A DNA stretch of 38,650 nucleotides from JAFGMC01 sp963540515 (GTDB taxonomy: Bacteria > Pseudomonadota > Alphaproteobacteria > Rs-D84), in NCBI GenBank assembly GCA_963540515.1, contig CAUTNA010000007.1, positions 1 to 38,650 on the forward strand. Reading direction: 5' to 3'. This document shows, piece after piece, positions 1 to 8,876 of this stretch (position 1 is the first letter of the stretch; every line of letters begins with the position of its first letter). The notes under the pieces are model-generated. The model was not told the origin of the DNA and did not search any database. It saw only the letters and a program-made list of their open reading frames with translations. Both the position numbers and the translations under genes were made by a program.

Positions 1-2
1 TA

Positions 3-362
3 GAAAAAAAGACTATTATTAAAGTAAACAGACAATCCGTAACAAGAACTATGACGATATCAGTATTAGACGCCCTTCGTACATCGCTTACAAGATGTTG
101 GGTTATAGATTTAGAAAAATTTGATTTATCAAATATTCGTATTGTTGCACATCTTAAAATGGATAAGAATAAATATATTAGTGATATTTGGTTTGAATCT
201 GAATCTCTTTCAAATACAGATTCTGCATTTGCTTATGCACTTGAAACTGTAAAATCAGCATTAAAAACTTGTCAACCTTTTAGTATATTACCAAGTTCAG
301 AATATGATACGTGGAAAAGTATAGTTCTTAATTTTTATCCGTTGTCTGGAAAAATTTTATAA
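3..362 (+). CDS. TolA/TonB-like C-terminal domain (5' end outside window)
   Basis: The reading frame is open from the window edge, so the start lies upstream; the ATG at 51 is probably internal. The visible ~120 residues resemble the C-terminal domain of alphaproteobacterial TolA: an initial L-R-T-S-L-x-R-C-W segment, a beta-strand (IRIVAHLKMD), a helix over DSAFAYALETVKSALKTC, then PF-x-ILPSSEYDTWKSIVLNF. In the family this periplasmic domain links the inner-membrane Tol complex to TolB/Pal and helps outer-membrane constriction at division. No TM or repeat region is visible because the N-terminus is missing. tolB would be expected nearby but the next gene is convergent and unrelated. Assignment to TolA rather than another TonB-fold protein is inferred from the end motif. 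Confidence 0.72.
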   Translation, partial: EKKTIIKVNRQSVTRTMTISVLDALRTSLTRCWVIDLEKFDLSNIRIVAHLKMDKNKYISDIWFESESLSNTDSAFAYALETVKSALKTCQPFSILPSSEYDTWKSIVLNFYPLSGKIL

Positions 363-385
363 ATTATACTTATACGCATTGCCAT

Positions 386-419
386 AATTGTAATATTTTA
401 AGAATTTTAAATTACAATT
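386..419. terminator. AT-rich convergent hairpin
   Basis: Near-palindrome AATTGTAAT...ATTACAATT between two convergent genes, with further A/T pairing inside. It is a plausible bidirectional terminator, but the stem is only A-T pairs, so confidence is modest. Confidence 0.4.
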
Positions 420-1203
420 TAAAAAGTTTTGTTATTATATGTTTTATAGGTCTTGGTTTTATAAAAGTCTTTTTTTGATTTTATTTCAGATAAAAGAATA
501 TTATTTTGAAGAATCTTTTCTAAGAAACTGTATGAAAAGCAGTGTTGAATAGCAGATTTTTTTATAAATGGAATTCCTTGCTTTATTAAAATCCATGGTT
601 TAGACCAGACAGTGTTACAAATATTATTATTTTGTTCAAATAAAACAAATGTTTTATCTGTTATATTTCTAATTATATTTGATAAACCAATTTTATACTT
701 ATTAACAATATCTAACTTACTACTCTCTTTTTTTATAGATTGCATAAAATTATCAAATTGTTTATTTTTTACTATTTCTTTTTTTATACCTATAAACCAA
801 GATTGTATATGCTTAGGGCACCATACATCTTGATTACTTACCATACCTATAAAATCTGCACCAGAATTTTCTAATTTAATCAAAGCTTTTTCAAAATTAA
901 TTGTTGATAATGGTCCATAAACAGAATCATTTAACATATAAATATAATCATATTTATTTAATAAATTATTATCTTTAGCATATAAATACGAACGTTTATA
1001 TGAGCCAAAATCATATTCACCATGAGGTTGTATTATTTGATGTATCGTATATTTTATTATCTTTTTTAGTTGTTGTTTCTTACAACTGTTATCCATACAT
1101 AATATGTATATCACTATATTAGATAAATAATAAACTAAACTATTATCAATAATACCATTTGGATTATAACCTGCAAATAAAAAAGCCGGTTATTATATTT
1201 CAT
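419..1203 (-). CDS. RgpF-like (rhamnan synthesis F) polysaccharide protein, frameshifted near its N-terminus
   Basis: The body frame (419..1114 from a GTG) encodes motifs typical of the RgpF/rhamnan-synthesis F family: GEYDFGSYKRSY, YDYIYMLNDSVYGPL, ADFIGM, HIQSWFIGIKK and KYKIGLSNII. Family members act in building or decorating surface polysaccharide. In the same frame upstream of that GTG the codons read FAGYNPNGIIDDSLVYYLSN, which matches the family N-terminus, but no start codon lies in that frame before a TAA at 1191-1193. An ATG at 1203, four bases after the preceding glycosyltransferase gene, is one base out of frame; removing one T from the run of six (1180-1185) would give MNIITGFLFAGYNPNG. 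The gene is therefore frameshifted, homopolymer-switched, or affected by a base error. It forms a pair with the upstream GT2 gene. Confidence 0.7.
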
Positions 1204-1206
1204 ATA

Positions 1207-2082
1207 TTAATCTATATACTTTTTAATAATTCTTATACCAAATAGATAAATTTTTTCTTCTCTAGTTAATTTACAACGTTTTAAAATATTTTTTTTAAAT
1301 ATTGTGTAATTATCTATATGATAAGGATATTCAGGAGTACTTAATAATTCTTCTGCATTATGTTCTTTTACAAATTTACTCCATTTATTCCAAATATCTA
1401 TTTGTTCTTTTGTTGGGATATTATTTGTTTTATTAATTTTTCCTAAAGCAGTAGGAGTATCAATAACATTATAAATTGCTTTTGGAACAGTAGCAACTTT
1501 GTCTGCTAATATAATGGATTTCTTAGAAAAAATAACATCTTGATCTCCCCTAAGACATGGTTCAAATAAGATATTATTCTTCTTTAAAAAATCAGTTTTA
1601 TATACATAACGCCAAACAGGATTAAATAAGTTTGTACGTGTTTTTAGAATTTTATCTGATAAAGATATTAAAATCTCTATTGAATCAAATACAGGAAAAT
1701 TAAATCTTGGTTGATTAACTTCACCACATAACACATCTGCATCAGTAAGTTCTGCAACATTAGCCATTTTTTCAAAATAATCAAGATTTACGAAATCGTC
1801 ATGATCATGTATATGAATATATTTTCCTTTTGCTGCTAAAATTCCAACATTTGATGCAACAGATACTCCAGAATTTTTTTGAGTAATTAATTTTATTCTT
1901 TTATCTTTTTTTATATATTCCTTGATTATCTTACCACAACCATCAGAACTACCATCATCCACTACAATTATTTCCAAGTTTTTATAAGTTTGGTGTATCA
2001 AATGTTCAATACATTTTCTTATAAATGCTGAAGCGTTATACATTGGAACTACAACAGATATAAGTATAGATTGGTTATTCAT
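1207..2082 (-). CDS. Family 2 glycosyltransferase
   Basis: A 291-residue GT-A fold enzyme. The N-terminus ISVVVPMYN is the classic GT2 opening, VVDDGSSDG (about 40-48) is the nucleotide-sugar binding motif, and HIHDHDDFV (about 90-98) carries the metal-binding DXD. RGDQDVIFSKK around residue 180 fits the acceptor/catalytic segment. No TM segment is seen, so it probably works at the cytoplasmic face on a lipid-linked or capsular acceptor; donor and acceptor cannot be told. The RgpF-like gene follows at once, suggesting a two-gene surface glycan operon. The C-terminus (GIRIIKKYID) is basic and amphipathic, as in many peripheral glycosyltransferases. Confidence 0.88.
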   Translation of the reverse strand: MNNQSILISVVVPMYNASAFIRKCIEHLIHQTYKNLEIIVVDDGSSDGCGKIIKEYIKKDKRIKLITQKNSGVSVASNVGILAAKGKYIHIHDHDDFVNLDYFEKMANVAELTDADVLCGEVNQPRFNFPVFDSIEILISLSDKILKTRTNLFNPVWRYVYKTDFLKKNNILFEPCLRGDQDVIFSKKSIILADKVATVPKAIYNVIDTPTALGKINKTNNIPTKEQIDIWNKWSKFVKEHNAEELLSTPEYPYHIDNYTIFKKNILKRCKLTREEKIYLFGIRIIKKYID

Positions 2083-2189
2083 ATTTTCCTCATATTTGAT
2101 AAATGTATATTACAAAAATAGATATTATCATTCAATTAATATATATATTGATTATTTATGATTTTATATAAATAAGTTCTAAACTCTGT

Positions 2190-3332
2190 TTATATTATTA
2201 TTTTCAATATTCGTTTTTTTTCTTCTTCCCCAATTGGAAAGAAACTATCTACTTCAGGTTCCTCTGTATCTTTCGAAATAATATTTTTTTCTTTTAAAAA
2301 ATTTATTATTACCCATTCTGGATATAAACTTGGTTTATCTATCCAAATATTAAATTTGTAAGTATCTATTATTCTAAGAATTTCATTTGATATATCTATC
2401 GTTTTTCTTATTGAAAATTGATTTGAGTTAAAAATGTTAGCAAGATTGTTAATAAATACTTTAATAAATTCTAAATTTTTTTCATAATAATAATTAAAAG
2501 GGTTAATTCTTGGTGGTAAATTATCTTTATTAATTATTCTATCTATTATAAACATATAATCATCTATTGTTGTTGGGTTTAGAATTTTCTTTGATTGAAT
2601 AAATTTTTGAATATACCCTTCTCCCATAAATGTATCGCATTGTGGATGACCATAGTATGCCTCAAATATATTATTTAAGAAATCAATTTTTGTATTTAAT
2701 ATAATTAATAAACCATCTATATCAAAAAAATGTTTAATTATTTCTAAAGTTTTTACAGCATAATCTGGTTTACACCTATCTAATTCATCTACTATTAATA
2801 CAACTTTTCCTATATCTTTAATAGATTCTTGTAATAGATATTTAAATTCTTTTAAAGAATCTTTTCTGTTATTTAAACTAATAAATAATTCATTAATATC
2901 ATCATCTATATTAATATTTATTTGTTTTAACAAGAATTTAATACTACCTTTAAAAATCTTTAATAGAATTTGTTTAATTTCTTCTTTATTTTTTAAATTT
3001 AATTCATTTAAAATTTTATTTGTTATAATTATGAAAGGATCTTGAATATAGTCTGATTCCCATAAATTTATATATACTGAGTTTATTTTTTCATCTTTTT
3101 CATAATTAATCTTTTTAAGATATTCACAGAATCTAGTTGTAAAATAAGTTTTTCCTGTACCATATCCACCTTCTAAAGCTATTACATTTGGTGTTGAAAA
3201 ATTAATTATTTCCTTTTTAAATTTTTCTGCAAAATTTATTAAGCCTGGACGAATCTCATCATCTGGAAACGGTATTTCTTTATATTTTTCAAGTTCTATA
3301 TCTGGTAAATTATATATATTAGATCTATCCAT
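2190..3332 (-). CDS. KAP family P-loop NTPase
   Basis: A 380-residue protein with Walker A GGYGTGKT (55-62) and a Walker B/sensor block VVLIVDELDRCKPDYA (177-192) followed by LEIIKHFFDIDGLLIILNTKIDFL. That is the pattern of KAP NTPases (Kidins220/ARMS and phage PifA), a STAND-like group that in bacteria is often linked to plasmids, phage exclusion and defence. Many KAP proteins have membrane segments inserted in the NTPase domain; I see none here, so this looks like a soluble type. The C-terminal ~150 residues are helical with no recognised domain. The gene sits directly beside tRNA-Ser(GGA), a common insertion context, but I see no integrase. Target and role are unknown. Confidence 0.82.
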   Translation of the reverse strand: MDRSNIYNLPDIELEKYKEIPFPDDEIRPGLINFAEKFKKEIINFSTPNVIALEGGYGTGKTYFTTRFCEYLKKINYEKDEKINSVYINLWESDYIQDPFIIITNKILNELNLKNKEEIKQILLKIFKGSIKFLLKQININIDDDINELFISLNNRKDSLKEFKYLLQESIKDIGKVVLIVDELDRCKPDYAVKTLEIIKHFFDIDGLLIILNTKIDFLNNIFEAYYGHPQCDTFMGEGYIQKFIQSKKILNPTTIDDYMFIIDRIINKDNLPPRINPFNYYYEKNLEFIKVFINNLANIFNSNQFSIRKTIDISNEILRIIDTYKFNIWIDKPSLYPEWVIINFLKEKNIISKDTEEPEVDSFFPIGEEEKKRILKIII

Positions 3333-3395
3333 AGAATTTAACTTTTATTAAGTATACTAAATATATAAAAAGTTAATTTATAAAAATTAATTAAC

Positions 3396-3484
3396 TGGCG
3401 GAGACGAAGGGATTCGAACCCTTGATACCTTGCGGTATACTACATTTCCAATGTAGCGCACTAGACCAACTATGCGACATCTCC
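3396..3484 (-). tRNA. tRNA-Ser(GGA)
   Basis: Read on the minus strand: acceptor GGAGATG pairs with CGTCTCC, discriminator G, and CCA is encoded. The anticodon loop TTGGAAA gives GGA. A long variable arm (TATACCGCAAGGTAT) is typical of class II serine tRNAs, and the T-loop is GGTTCGAATCC. Length is 89 nt. Confidence 0.95.
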
Positions 3485-3497
3485 AAAATAGAAAAAA

Positions 3498-3836
3498 TTA
3501 TTTTTTTTCAGAATTATCTTCTAAAAGAACATCATCTAATTCCGCATCAACATCTTTTAAAGAACAATCTGCGGCTTCATTAGTATTATTAACATCAACA
3601 TTTTCTAAACTTGCAGTTCCTTTATATGATTGTATTATTTCACGTTCAATCATATCAATATACAATTTACCAGTTGCAATTTCACGGAGTGCTGTTACTG
3701 TCAGTTTATCATGTTTTCTATCAACAACAGGTTCTTCACCGCCGTGCAAATCACGAACTCGTTGAGTTGCAATAATACCAAGTTTATATCTATTGTTTAT
3801 AATTCTTAGACAATCTGAATTAGTAGTTCTTGCCAT
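3498..3836 (-). CDS. rpoZ: DNA-directed RNA polymerase omega subunit
   Basis: Starts MARTTNSDCLRIINNRYKLG and continues ATQRVRD, then DRKHDKLTVTALREIATGKL, the conserved omega core. Omega binds the beta-prime C-terminus and helps RNA polymerase assembly. The ATG at 3836 is preferred over the in-frame TTG one codon upstream because AGAGG lies just before it at a sensible distance and omega proteins begin M-A-R. Total 112 residues; the C-terminal ~50 residues are acidic and variable, as in other omegas. It lies downstream of lysS on the same strand (66-nt gap) and just before tRNA-Ser. Confidence 0.93.
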   Translation of the reverse strand: MARTTNSDCLRIINNRYKLGIIATQRVRDLHGGEEPVVDRKHDKLTVTALREIATGKLYIDMIEREIIQSYKGTASLENVDVNNTNEAADCSLKDVDAELDDVLLEDNSEKK

Positions 3837-3902
3837 CAAAATACCTCTATTAAATTTTCGTTTTGATAATATTAATATTAATATCCTTACTTTTCAAGAC
3901 TT

Positions 3903-5369
3903 TTAAGCTTTTTCTTTAAGTATAGGAAAAGCAATTATATCACGAATAGATTCTTTGTTTAATATCATCATAACAAGTCTGTCTATTCCTATTCCTATTC
4001 CACCAGTTGGTGGCATACCATATTCAAGTGCTGTCAAAAAGTCTTCATCTTTCATATCTGCTTCATCATCACCAGCATTGCGTTTTTTTTCTTGTTCTTC
4101 AAATCTTTCTCTTTGATCTCTTGGATCAGTTAATTCAGAATATGCATTACATAATTCAACACCAAAAATTCGTGTTTCAAATCTTTCAACTAATCTTGAA
4201 TTTGTTCTATGTGTTTTTGTAAGTGGAGAAATTTCAATAGGATAATCGATAACGTGTGTCGGTTCTATCAAAGATTCTTCAACCTTCTCATTAAATATTT
4301 CTTCAACAACTTCGCCCCAAAGCATATTTTCTTTTAATTCTATATTTAACTTTTTAGCAATATCTATTGCAGAATTTAAATCAGTATTTGATAAATCAAA
4401 ACCAGTTTTTTCTTTTATTAAATCCATCATAGAAGCCCTTTTCCATGGTCTTTTTACATTTACAGATTTATCCCCAAAAGTCATAATTGTAGAACCATTA
4501 AATTTAATACACAATCTTTCAACAAGTTCTTCTACTAAATTCATCATGTCATTATAATCTGCAAAAACTTGATATGCTTCCATCATTGTAAATTCAGGAT
4601 TATGCTTTGTATCTGTTCCTTCATTTCTAAAGTTTTTACCTATTTCAAATACTCGTGGAATACCTCCAATTATTAATCTTTTTAAAAATAATTCAGGTGC
4701 TACACGCATAAAAAGATCTCTATCTAAAGAATTATGATGAGTTGTAAAAGGTTTTGCTGATGCACCTGATTTTATTTCTTGTAAAATAGGTGTCTCAACT
4801 TCTAAAAACTTTTTTTCTGTCATAAAATCTCTGATTTCTTTTTCTATCAAAAATCTGTTTACTAAAGTTTCTCTTGATTCATCAGACATAATCATATCTA
4901 GATATCTCTGTCTGTATCTTGTCTCAACATCTTTTAAACCATGAAATTTTTCAGGAAGAGGTAATAAAGTTTTTGCAAGAACAGTAATTTCTTCTACTTT
5001 AACAGTTAATTCTCCTGCTGATGTTCTGCAAATTGTACCTTTTGCTCCGATCCAATCCCCAGGTCGAAGTAATTTTAAAACGGATTGCATTTTTTCAGAA
5101 AAATCATTTTTATTACACATCAATTGTATGGAACCTTGTTCATCTTTTAGTACTATAAACATACCACCATTTCTGTATGCCATAATTCTACCTGCAACAT
5201 CAACCAAGTCTTGAGTAGTTGCATCATTTTCAAGTTTTTTATATTTTTCTTGTAATTCTTTAGAAAAGTGTTTTGGTTTATAAATATGTGGGTACGCTAA
5301 AACACCTAATTCTTCTAATTTATTTAATCTTTCAATGTATGCAACTTTCTGTGGGTTTTCTGATGACAT
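3903..5369 (-). CDS. lysS: Lysyl-tRNA synthetase, class II
   Basis: A 488-residue enzyme charging tRNA-Lys. The N-terminal OB-fold anticodon-binding domain (about 50-140) includes VAGRIMAYRNGG. The class II core shows motif 2 FRNEGTDTKHNPEFTMME (247-264) and motif 3 GIGIGIDRLVMM (457-468). LPLPEKFHGLKDVETRYRQR is the LysRS-specific linker. Many alphaproteobacteria use a class I LysRS instead; here the class II form is unambiguous. Length matches the family. Start ATG follows AGGA about 8 bases upstream. Confidence 0.97.
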   Translation of the reverse strand: MSSENPQKVAYIERLNKLEELGVLAYPHIYKPKHFSKELQEKYKKLENDATTQDLVDVAGRIMAYRNGGMFIVLKDEQGSIQLMCNKNDFSEKMQSVLKLLRPGDWIGAKGTICRTSAGELTVKVEEITVLAKTLLPLPEKFHGLKDVETRYRQRYLDMIMSDESRETLVNRFLIEKEIRDFMTEKKFLEVETPILQEIKSGASAKPFTTHHNSLDRDLFMRVAPELFLKRLIIGGIPRVFEIGKNFRNEGTDTKHNPEFTMMEAYQVFADYNDMMNLVEELVERLCIKFNGSTIMTFGDKSVNVKRPWKRASMMDLIKEKTGFDLSNTDLNSAIDIAKKLNIELKENMLWGEVVEEIFNEKVEESLIEPTHVIDYPIEISPLTKTHRTNSRLVERFETRIFGVELCNAYSELTDPRDQRERFEEQEKKRNAGDDEADMKDEDFLTALEYGMPPTGGIGIGIDRLVMMILNKESIRDIIAFPILKEKA

Positions 5370-5431
5370 AATAAAATCCTATAATTTAATCTCTAGTGAT
5401 TATTATAAATATTTGAAAATAAATCAATAAG

Positions 5432-7084
5432 TTATCTAGATTGCCAAGGAATATCATTCATTATTAAATAATAAAGTTCAGGATTATTATTTGGATTTTT
5501 TATAATAGGTTTTACAACAAATATATCTAAATTACAGTTTTTATGTTTTTCTTCTTCTGTTTCAATCAAATCTTGATGAAATTTATTTGCAAAATCAAGT
5601 GCTTGCAAATATGCTGCATCATCAATATTAATATCAGTATTATTCCCCATCCAAAGCAACCACATACCATAATTTACAACATTTTCTTGACCTTTTAAGT
5701 CATCTGCTGATAAAAGACAAAATGGACTAAATTCAACACCACTAGTAAACTCTCCAGTTGCTGTATTTGTCCAATCATACATATCACCAGCAATTTTAAT
5801 TATTTCTCTAGCTGCTCCTAATTGACCACCAGCTTTAGCAGTCATATTTACAGTTTTGAGAGTACTTCTAAATATAAAATCTCTTAATTTGTTTGATATA
5901 GTACTTGTTCTTCCTGCTTTATATGCTTTAGTTCCTTTTGATAAAACTTTTTCTGCTGAATTAAAAGCCTTAATACCTTTTATAGTTCTAGCAATAATAT
6001 TACCTCTTTGTGGTACTTTCCAAAAATTTAGTTCCTTTCTGAGTTTGTTAACTTCATTTAAATTTTTATAAACATTTTTATATTTTTCTACGTCTTTTAC
6101 CTTTTCTAATTCTTTCATTTCTTTAGCTAATTTTTCTAATTCTATTTTTTTTAATTTCAACAAATCTTTTTTTGTGTCAGTTAACTTTTTAAGTTTTTTT
6201 AAATCTTTTATAACCTTTGAAGAATCTTTAAAAGCTCTTTCTAATTTTATCCAATCTTGTACTTTATCAATTTTTTCTAAAGTTTTGGCAGTAGTTATTA
6301 GGTTACGTGTCAACCTTACTGCCCTTGCCCCTTTTGTTATTCCCATAACAACAGCTCCACCTCCAACAGTTAAAACTGTTATAACAACATCTAATGCAAT
6401 TTCACTGATTGAAATCCATTGTAAATTGGCATCTCCTGCAACATAATAATCATTAGTATCATCTTTTAAAGATACAGTTTTATGAGCTGTTATATTTATA
6501 ATTTCATTATCATCTGCAAGAGCAGTTTTACTTGTACATTGTTTTGGATATATATTATCTATATTATTATAAATATATTTAAGTGATACAACGGTATTAC
6601 CACCTTCTAAAACTTTTTTAAGACTATCTTTTTGTACAACCATTATTCCATACCAAGCAGGGTTTGTACTTATCCAATTTTCTCCAGAATTTAAAATATT
6701 TTCACTGGTCAAAACATCTGTTTTTTTATTTGAAAGTAATAATCTATTTTTTAGTAGTTTCAATTGACTTGTATATTCAACTGTAATTTTTCTTCCAGTT
6801 TTAAAAACAAAATCAAATGGTTTAAATTTTACAATTTCATCATCTTTAAGGTTTGATATATTATCACAATCTAAAACTTTTGATAAAACTTCTTTTTTTT
6901 GAAAATTATTAAAAATCCAGTACTTTATAACATTTTCTGGATCATTTTCATTTATATTTGATATATCTTTATTAAGTGCATTTAGGAATATATCAGATGC
7001 ACAATTCGAAACATCCATAAAAGCAAAAGAATTAAAACTAAAAAATAAAAATAAAAAGAAAGAAAAAAAGTTTTTCATTTTCAA
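5432..7084 (-). CDS. Exported protein of unknown function with membrane segment and coiled coil
   Basis: I do not recognise this 550-residue protein. It starts with a signal peptide (Lys-rich start, Phe/Leu-rich core, cut near FAF, residues 1-22). A soluble region (23-225) follows, then a hydrophobic Gly/Val segment (229-249, LDVVITVLTVGGGAVVMGI), a Lys/Glu/Leu-rich probable coiled coil (about 285-350), a basic region, and a C-terminal domain (430-550) with a few Cys. The hydrophobic segment before a helical region is reminiscent of a pore-forming or membrane-inserting element, but that is only an impression. Its ATG overlaps the stop of the upstream gene (7081-7084), implying translational coupling with another exported protein and probably co-expression with the prepilin peptidase. 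Confidence 0.75.
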   Translation of the reverse strand: MKMKNFFSFFLFLFFSFNSFAFMDVSNCASDIFLNALNKDISNINENDPENVIKYWIFNNFQKKEVLSKVLDCDNISNLKDDEIVKFKPFDFVFKTGRKITVEYTSQLKLLKNRLLLSNKKTDVLTSENILNSGENWISTNPAWYGIMVVQKDSLKKVLEGGNTVVSLKYIYNNIDNIYPKQCTSKTALADDNEIINITAHKTVSLKDDTNDYYVAGDANLQWISISEIALDVVITVLTVGGGAVVMGITKGARAVRLTRNLITTAKTLEKIDKVQDWIKLERAFKDSSKVIKDLKKLKKLTDTKKDLLKLKKIELEKLAKEMKELEKVKDVEKYKNVYKNLNEVNKLRKELNFWKVPQRGNIIARTIKGIKAFNSAEKVLSKGTKAYKAGRTSTISNKLRDFIFRSTLKTVNMTAKAGGQLGAAREIIKIAGDMYDWTNTATGEFTSGVEFSPFCLLSADDLKGQENVVNYGMWLLWMGNNTDINIDDAAYLQALDFANKFHQDLIETEEEKHKNCNLDIFVVKPIIKNPNNNPELYYLIMNDIPWQSR

Positions 7085-8340
7085 TTTTTTTCTTCATATA
7101 TATAAGGACCAGATATAATTTTTATATTTTTTATATTGTGTGGTCTTGGATTTAAAGATTCTGATTCAAATTCAAGATTAACCAAATAGATCTTCATATT
7201 ACTACAAGAACCAGTTAATATTTGTTTTAACTCTTCTACAAGTTGTTTTGCTAATTTTAAATTATCTAATAAGATAATTTTTCCTTTTACAATTGAATTC
7301 CATATTTCATCTGACATTAAAATTCCCTTAGGACCTCTATAAACGCTTAGATAATATTCTCGAAAATAATTATGATCTGTAATTCTTTTATATTTTTCAT
7401 CTTTATCAAATATTTTTCTTACATTTATATTTATTCTTGTATCATCATCAATGTATTTTTCTGCTGAAAGATCAGAACAACCTTTATCCCATGATATTTG
7501 ATTAAGTAACTCTAAATCAACATCTTTATTTTTTAAAATATCATTATAAAATAAGAATGCTATATTTTTATAACTATCATCATCCTGAATATCTGAATTT
7601 TCAGAAACTGGAATCTCAGGAGTTGATGTTTCATTAGAAGGTGTTTCGGTTTGAGTTTCAGGTGACTTTTCTATTTCTTTATCAGATTTATCCTCGGATG
7701 ATTCCTTTTCTTCTTGTTTATTTACTTTTATTTCAGGTTTTAAAAAATTTGGTATCGTATACGGACAATTTTTTATGCAGTTACCTTCATTGTCATATAC
7801 TGGACGCCATTGTTCATAACCTTTTTTCTTATTATTCAATCTTTGTGCAAAAGATAAATCATTTATAGTTTTAGGCATATCTGTTTTTGTAAGTTTGTTA
7901 GAATTATAATTTTGGGATTTATAACTAAAATCTGTTAAATTGGAATCATTTTTAACTGCTTTAGGAAAACTTACTCCACCCTTTTGACTCAAAAGATAAT
8001 TGTTAAATTCACTGTCTATAAAACCATTACAAGCTGATATAAAATTTCCACTTGGTATTTTAGAAAGCCTGACCATAACAGTTGGTTTGATATCCTTTAG
8101 ACTCATGTCTTTACAGTTGTTTCTAATATTGCACTCTGATATTATAATACCACTTACAACAGATTTACACTTTTCTGTATTAATATTCATTTTATCAATT
8201 ACAACAGGTGTAAGTTTACCATGAATATAGTTTATCTGTTCACTAGATGTATTCTTTATGAGATTGTTATGATTATATGTATATGCATCTAGTTTTGCAG
8301 AAAATAAAATTGAAAAAAATATAGACAGAATTCTAAACAT
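7081..8340 (-). CDS. Exported protein of unknown function with acidic low-complexity linker
   Basis: A 419-residue protein with an N-terminal signal peptide (residues 1-19, ending SAKLDA). It has a Cys-containing N-terminal domain (about 20-190), a Glu/Ser/Thr/Pro low-complexity linker (about 205-250), and a C-terminal domain (about 255-415) with two Cys. I recognise no family. It overlaps the next gene by four bases and follows the prepilin peptidase gene by 13 bases on the same strand, so these three are likely one operon. Two folded domains on a flexible acidic linker would suit an envelope or secretion component; that is inference. Confidence 0.72.
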   Translation of the reverse strand: MFRILSIFFSILFSAKLDAYTYNHNNLIKNTSSEQINYIHGKLTPVVIDKMNINTEKCKSVVSGIIISECNIRNNCKDMSLKDIKPTVMVRLSKIPSGNFISACNGFIDSEFNNYLLSQKGGVSFPKAVKNDSNLTDFSYKSQNYNSNKLTKTDMPKTINDLSFAQRLNNKKKGYEQWRPVYDNEGNCIKNCPYTIPNFLKPEIKVNKQEEKESSEDKSDKEIEKSPETQTETPSNETSTPEIPVSENSDIQDDDSYKNIAFLFYNDILKNKDVDLELLNQISWDKGCSDLSAEKYIDDDTRININVRKIFDKDEKYKRITDHNYFREYYLSVYRGPKGILMSDEIWNSIVKGKIILLDNLKLAKQLVEELKQILTGSCSNMKIYLVNLEFESESLNPRPHNIKNIKIISGPYIYEEKN

Positions 8341-8353
8341 CTTTTTTACATTA

Positions 8354-8803
8354 TTATAACAAAAATAAATAACTAATTAAATATGAAATAATAGAACCTG
8401 AAAAGAAAAATGGAGCGTAAGGAATATACTTTTGTTTTTTTACTATTCCCCAAATAATTGCAAACATACTCGAGATAACTATTGCAATTGCAAGTCCATT
8501 TATTCCTAACCAAATTCCACCACATGCTAATAATTTTATATCACCCATACCAATTGGTGTATCTTCAGAATTCTTTTTAAAAATAAAACCTATTAAAATA
8601 CCAAGTCCATAACCTATAATTGATGCAATAGAACTTTGATAATAATCTGTTATTAAAGAATACTGAATAAATAATAATCCTATTAATGTCAATGGATATA
8701 AATATATATCAGGTATAATTCTTCTTTTAAAGTCTGTAATTGATATTTTATAGATACAAAAGAAAGAAACTAGTAATAAAGTTATTTTTATTAATAAAAC
8801 CAA
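8354..8803 (-). CDS. Prepilin peptidase, A24 family, peptidase domain only
   Basis: An integral membrane aspartic protease that cleaves type IV prepilin/pseudopilin leaders. The two catalytic Asp motifs are visible: ITDFKRRIIPD near the N-terminus and PIGMGDIKLLA (GxGD) in the centre, with about five or six hydrophobic helices. The N-terminal methyltransferase domain with Cys-pairs found in PilD/GspO is absent, so it is of the short CpaA/TadV-like type. I choose the TTG at 8803 because a strong AAGGAG (8810-8815) sits six bases before it; the longer frame from the TTG at 8842 has no such site and would add a hydrophilic leader. It heads an operon with two exported proteins and is divergent from gcrA. 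Confidence 0.83.
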   Translation of the reverse strand: MVLLIKITLLLVSFFCIYKISITDFKRRIIPDIYLYPLTLIGLLFIQYSLITDYYQSSIASIIGYGLGILIGFIFKKNSEDTPIGMGDIKLLACGGIWLGINGLAIAIVISSMFAIIWGIVKKQKYIPYAPFFFSGSIISYLISYLFLL

Positions 8804-8876
8804 TATTTTCTCCTTGCTCCTCGATTCGTAAATATGATACAATTAAAGAAGTAGTATTAACAAGGAATTATTAAAT
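8804..8876. promoter_or_regulatory. Divergent intergenic region of gcrA and prepilin peptidase
   Basis: Contains the minus-strand Shine-Dalgarno AAGGAG (8810-8815) for the peptidase gene and, on the plus strand, a possible gcrA promoter (TTGCTC near 8814, TACAAT near 8838). A GATTC at 8823-8827 matches GANTC, the CcrM methylation site recognised in GcrA/CcrM-regulated promoters. A single GANTC can occur by chance, so autoregulation is only a suggestion. Confidence 0.35.

Noticed and set aside
8804..8842. N-terminal extension of the prepilin peptidase from the TTG at 8842
   Set aside because: No ribosome-binding site at that start and the AAGGAG lies inside the extension, fitting the TTG at 8803.
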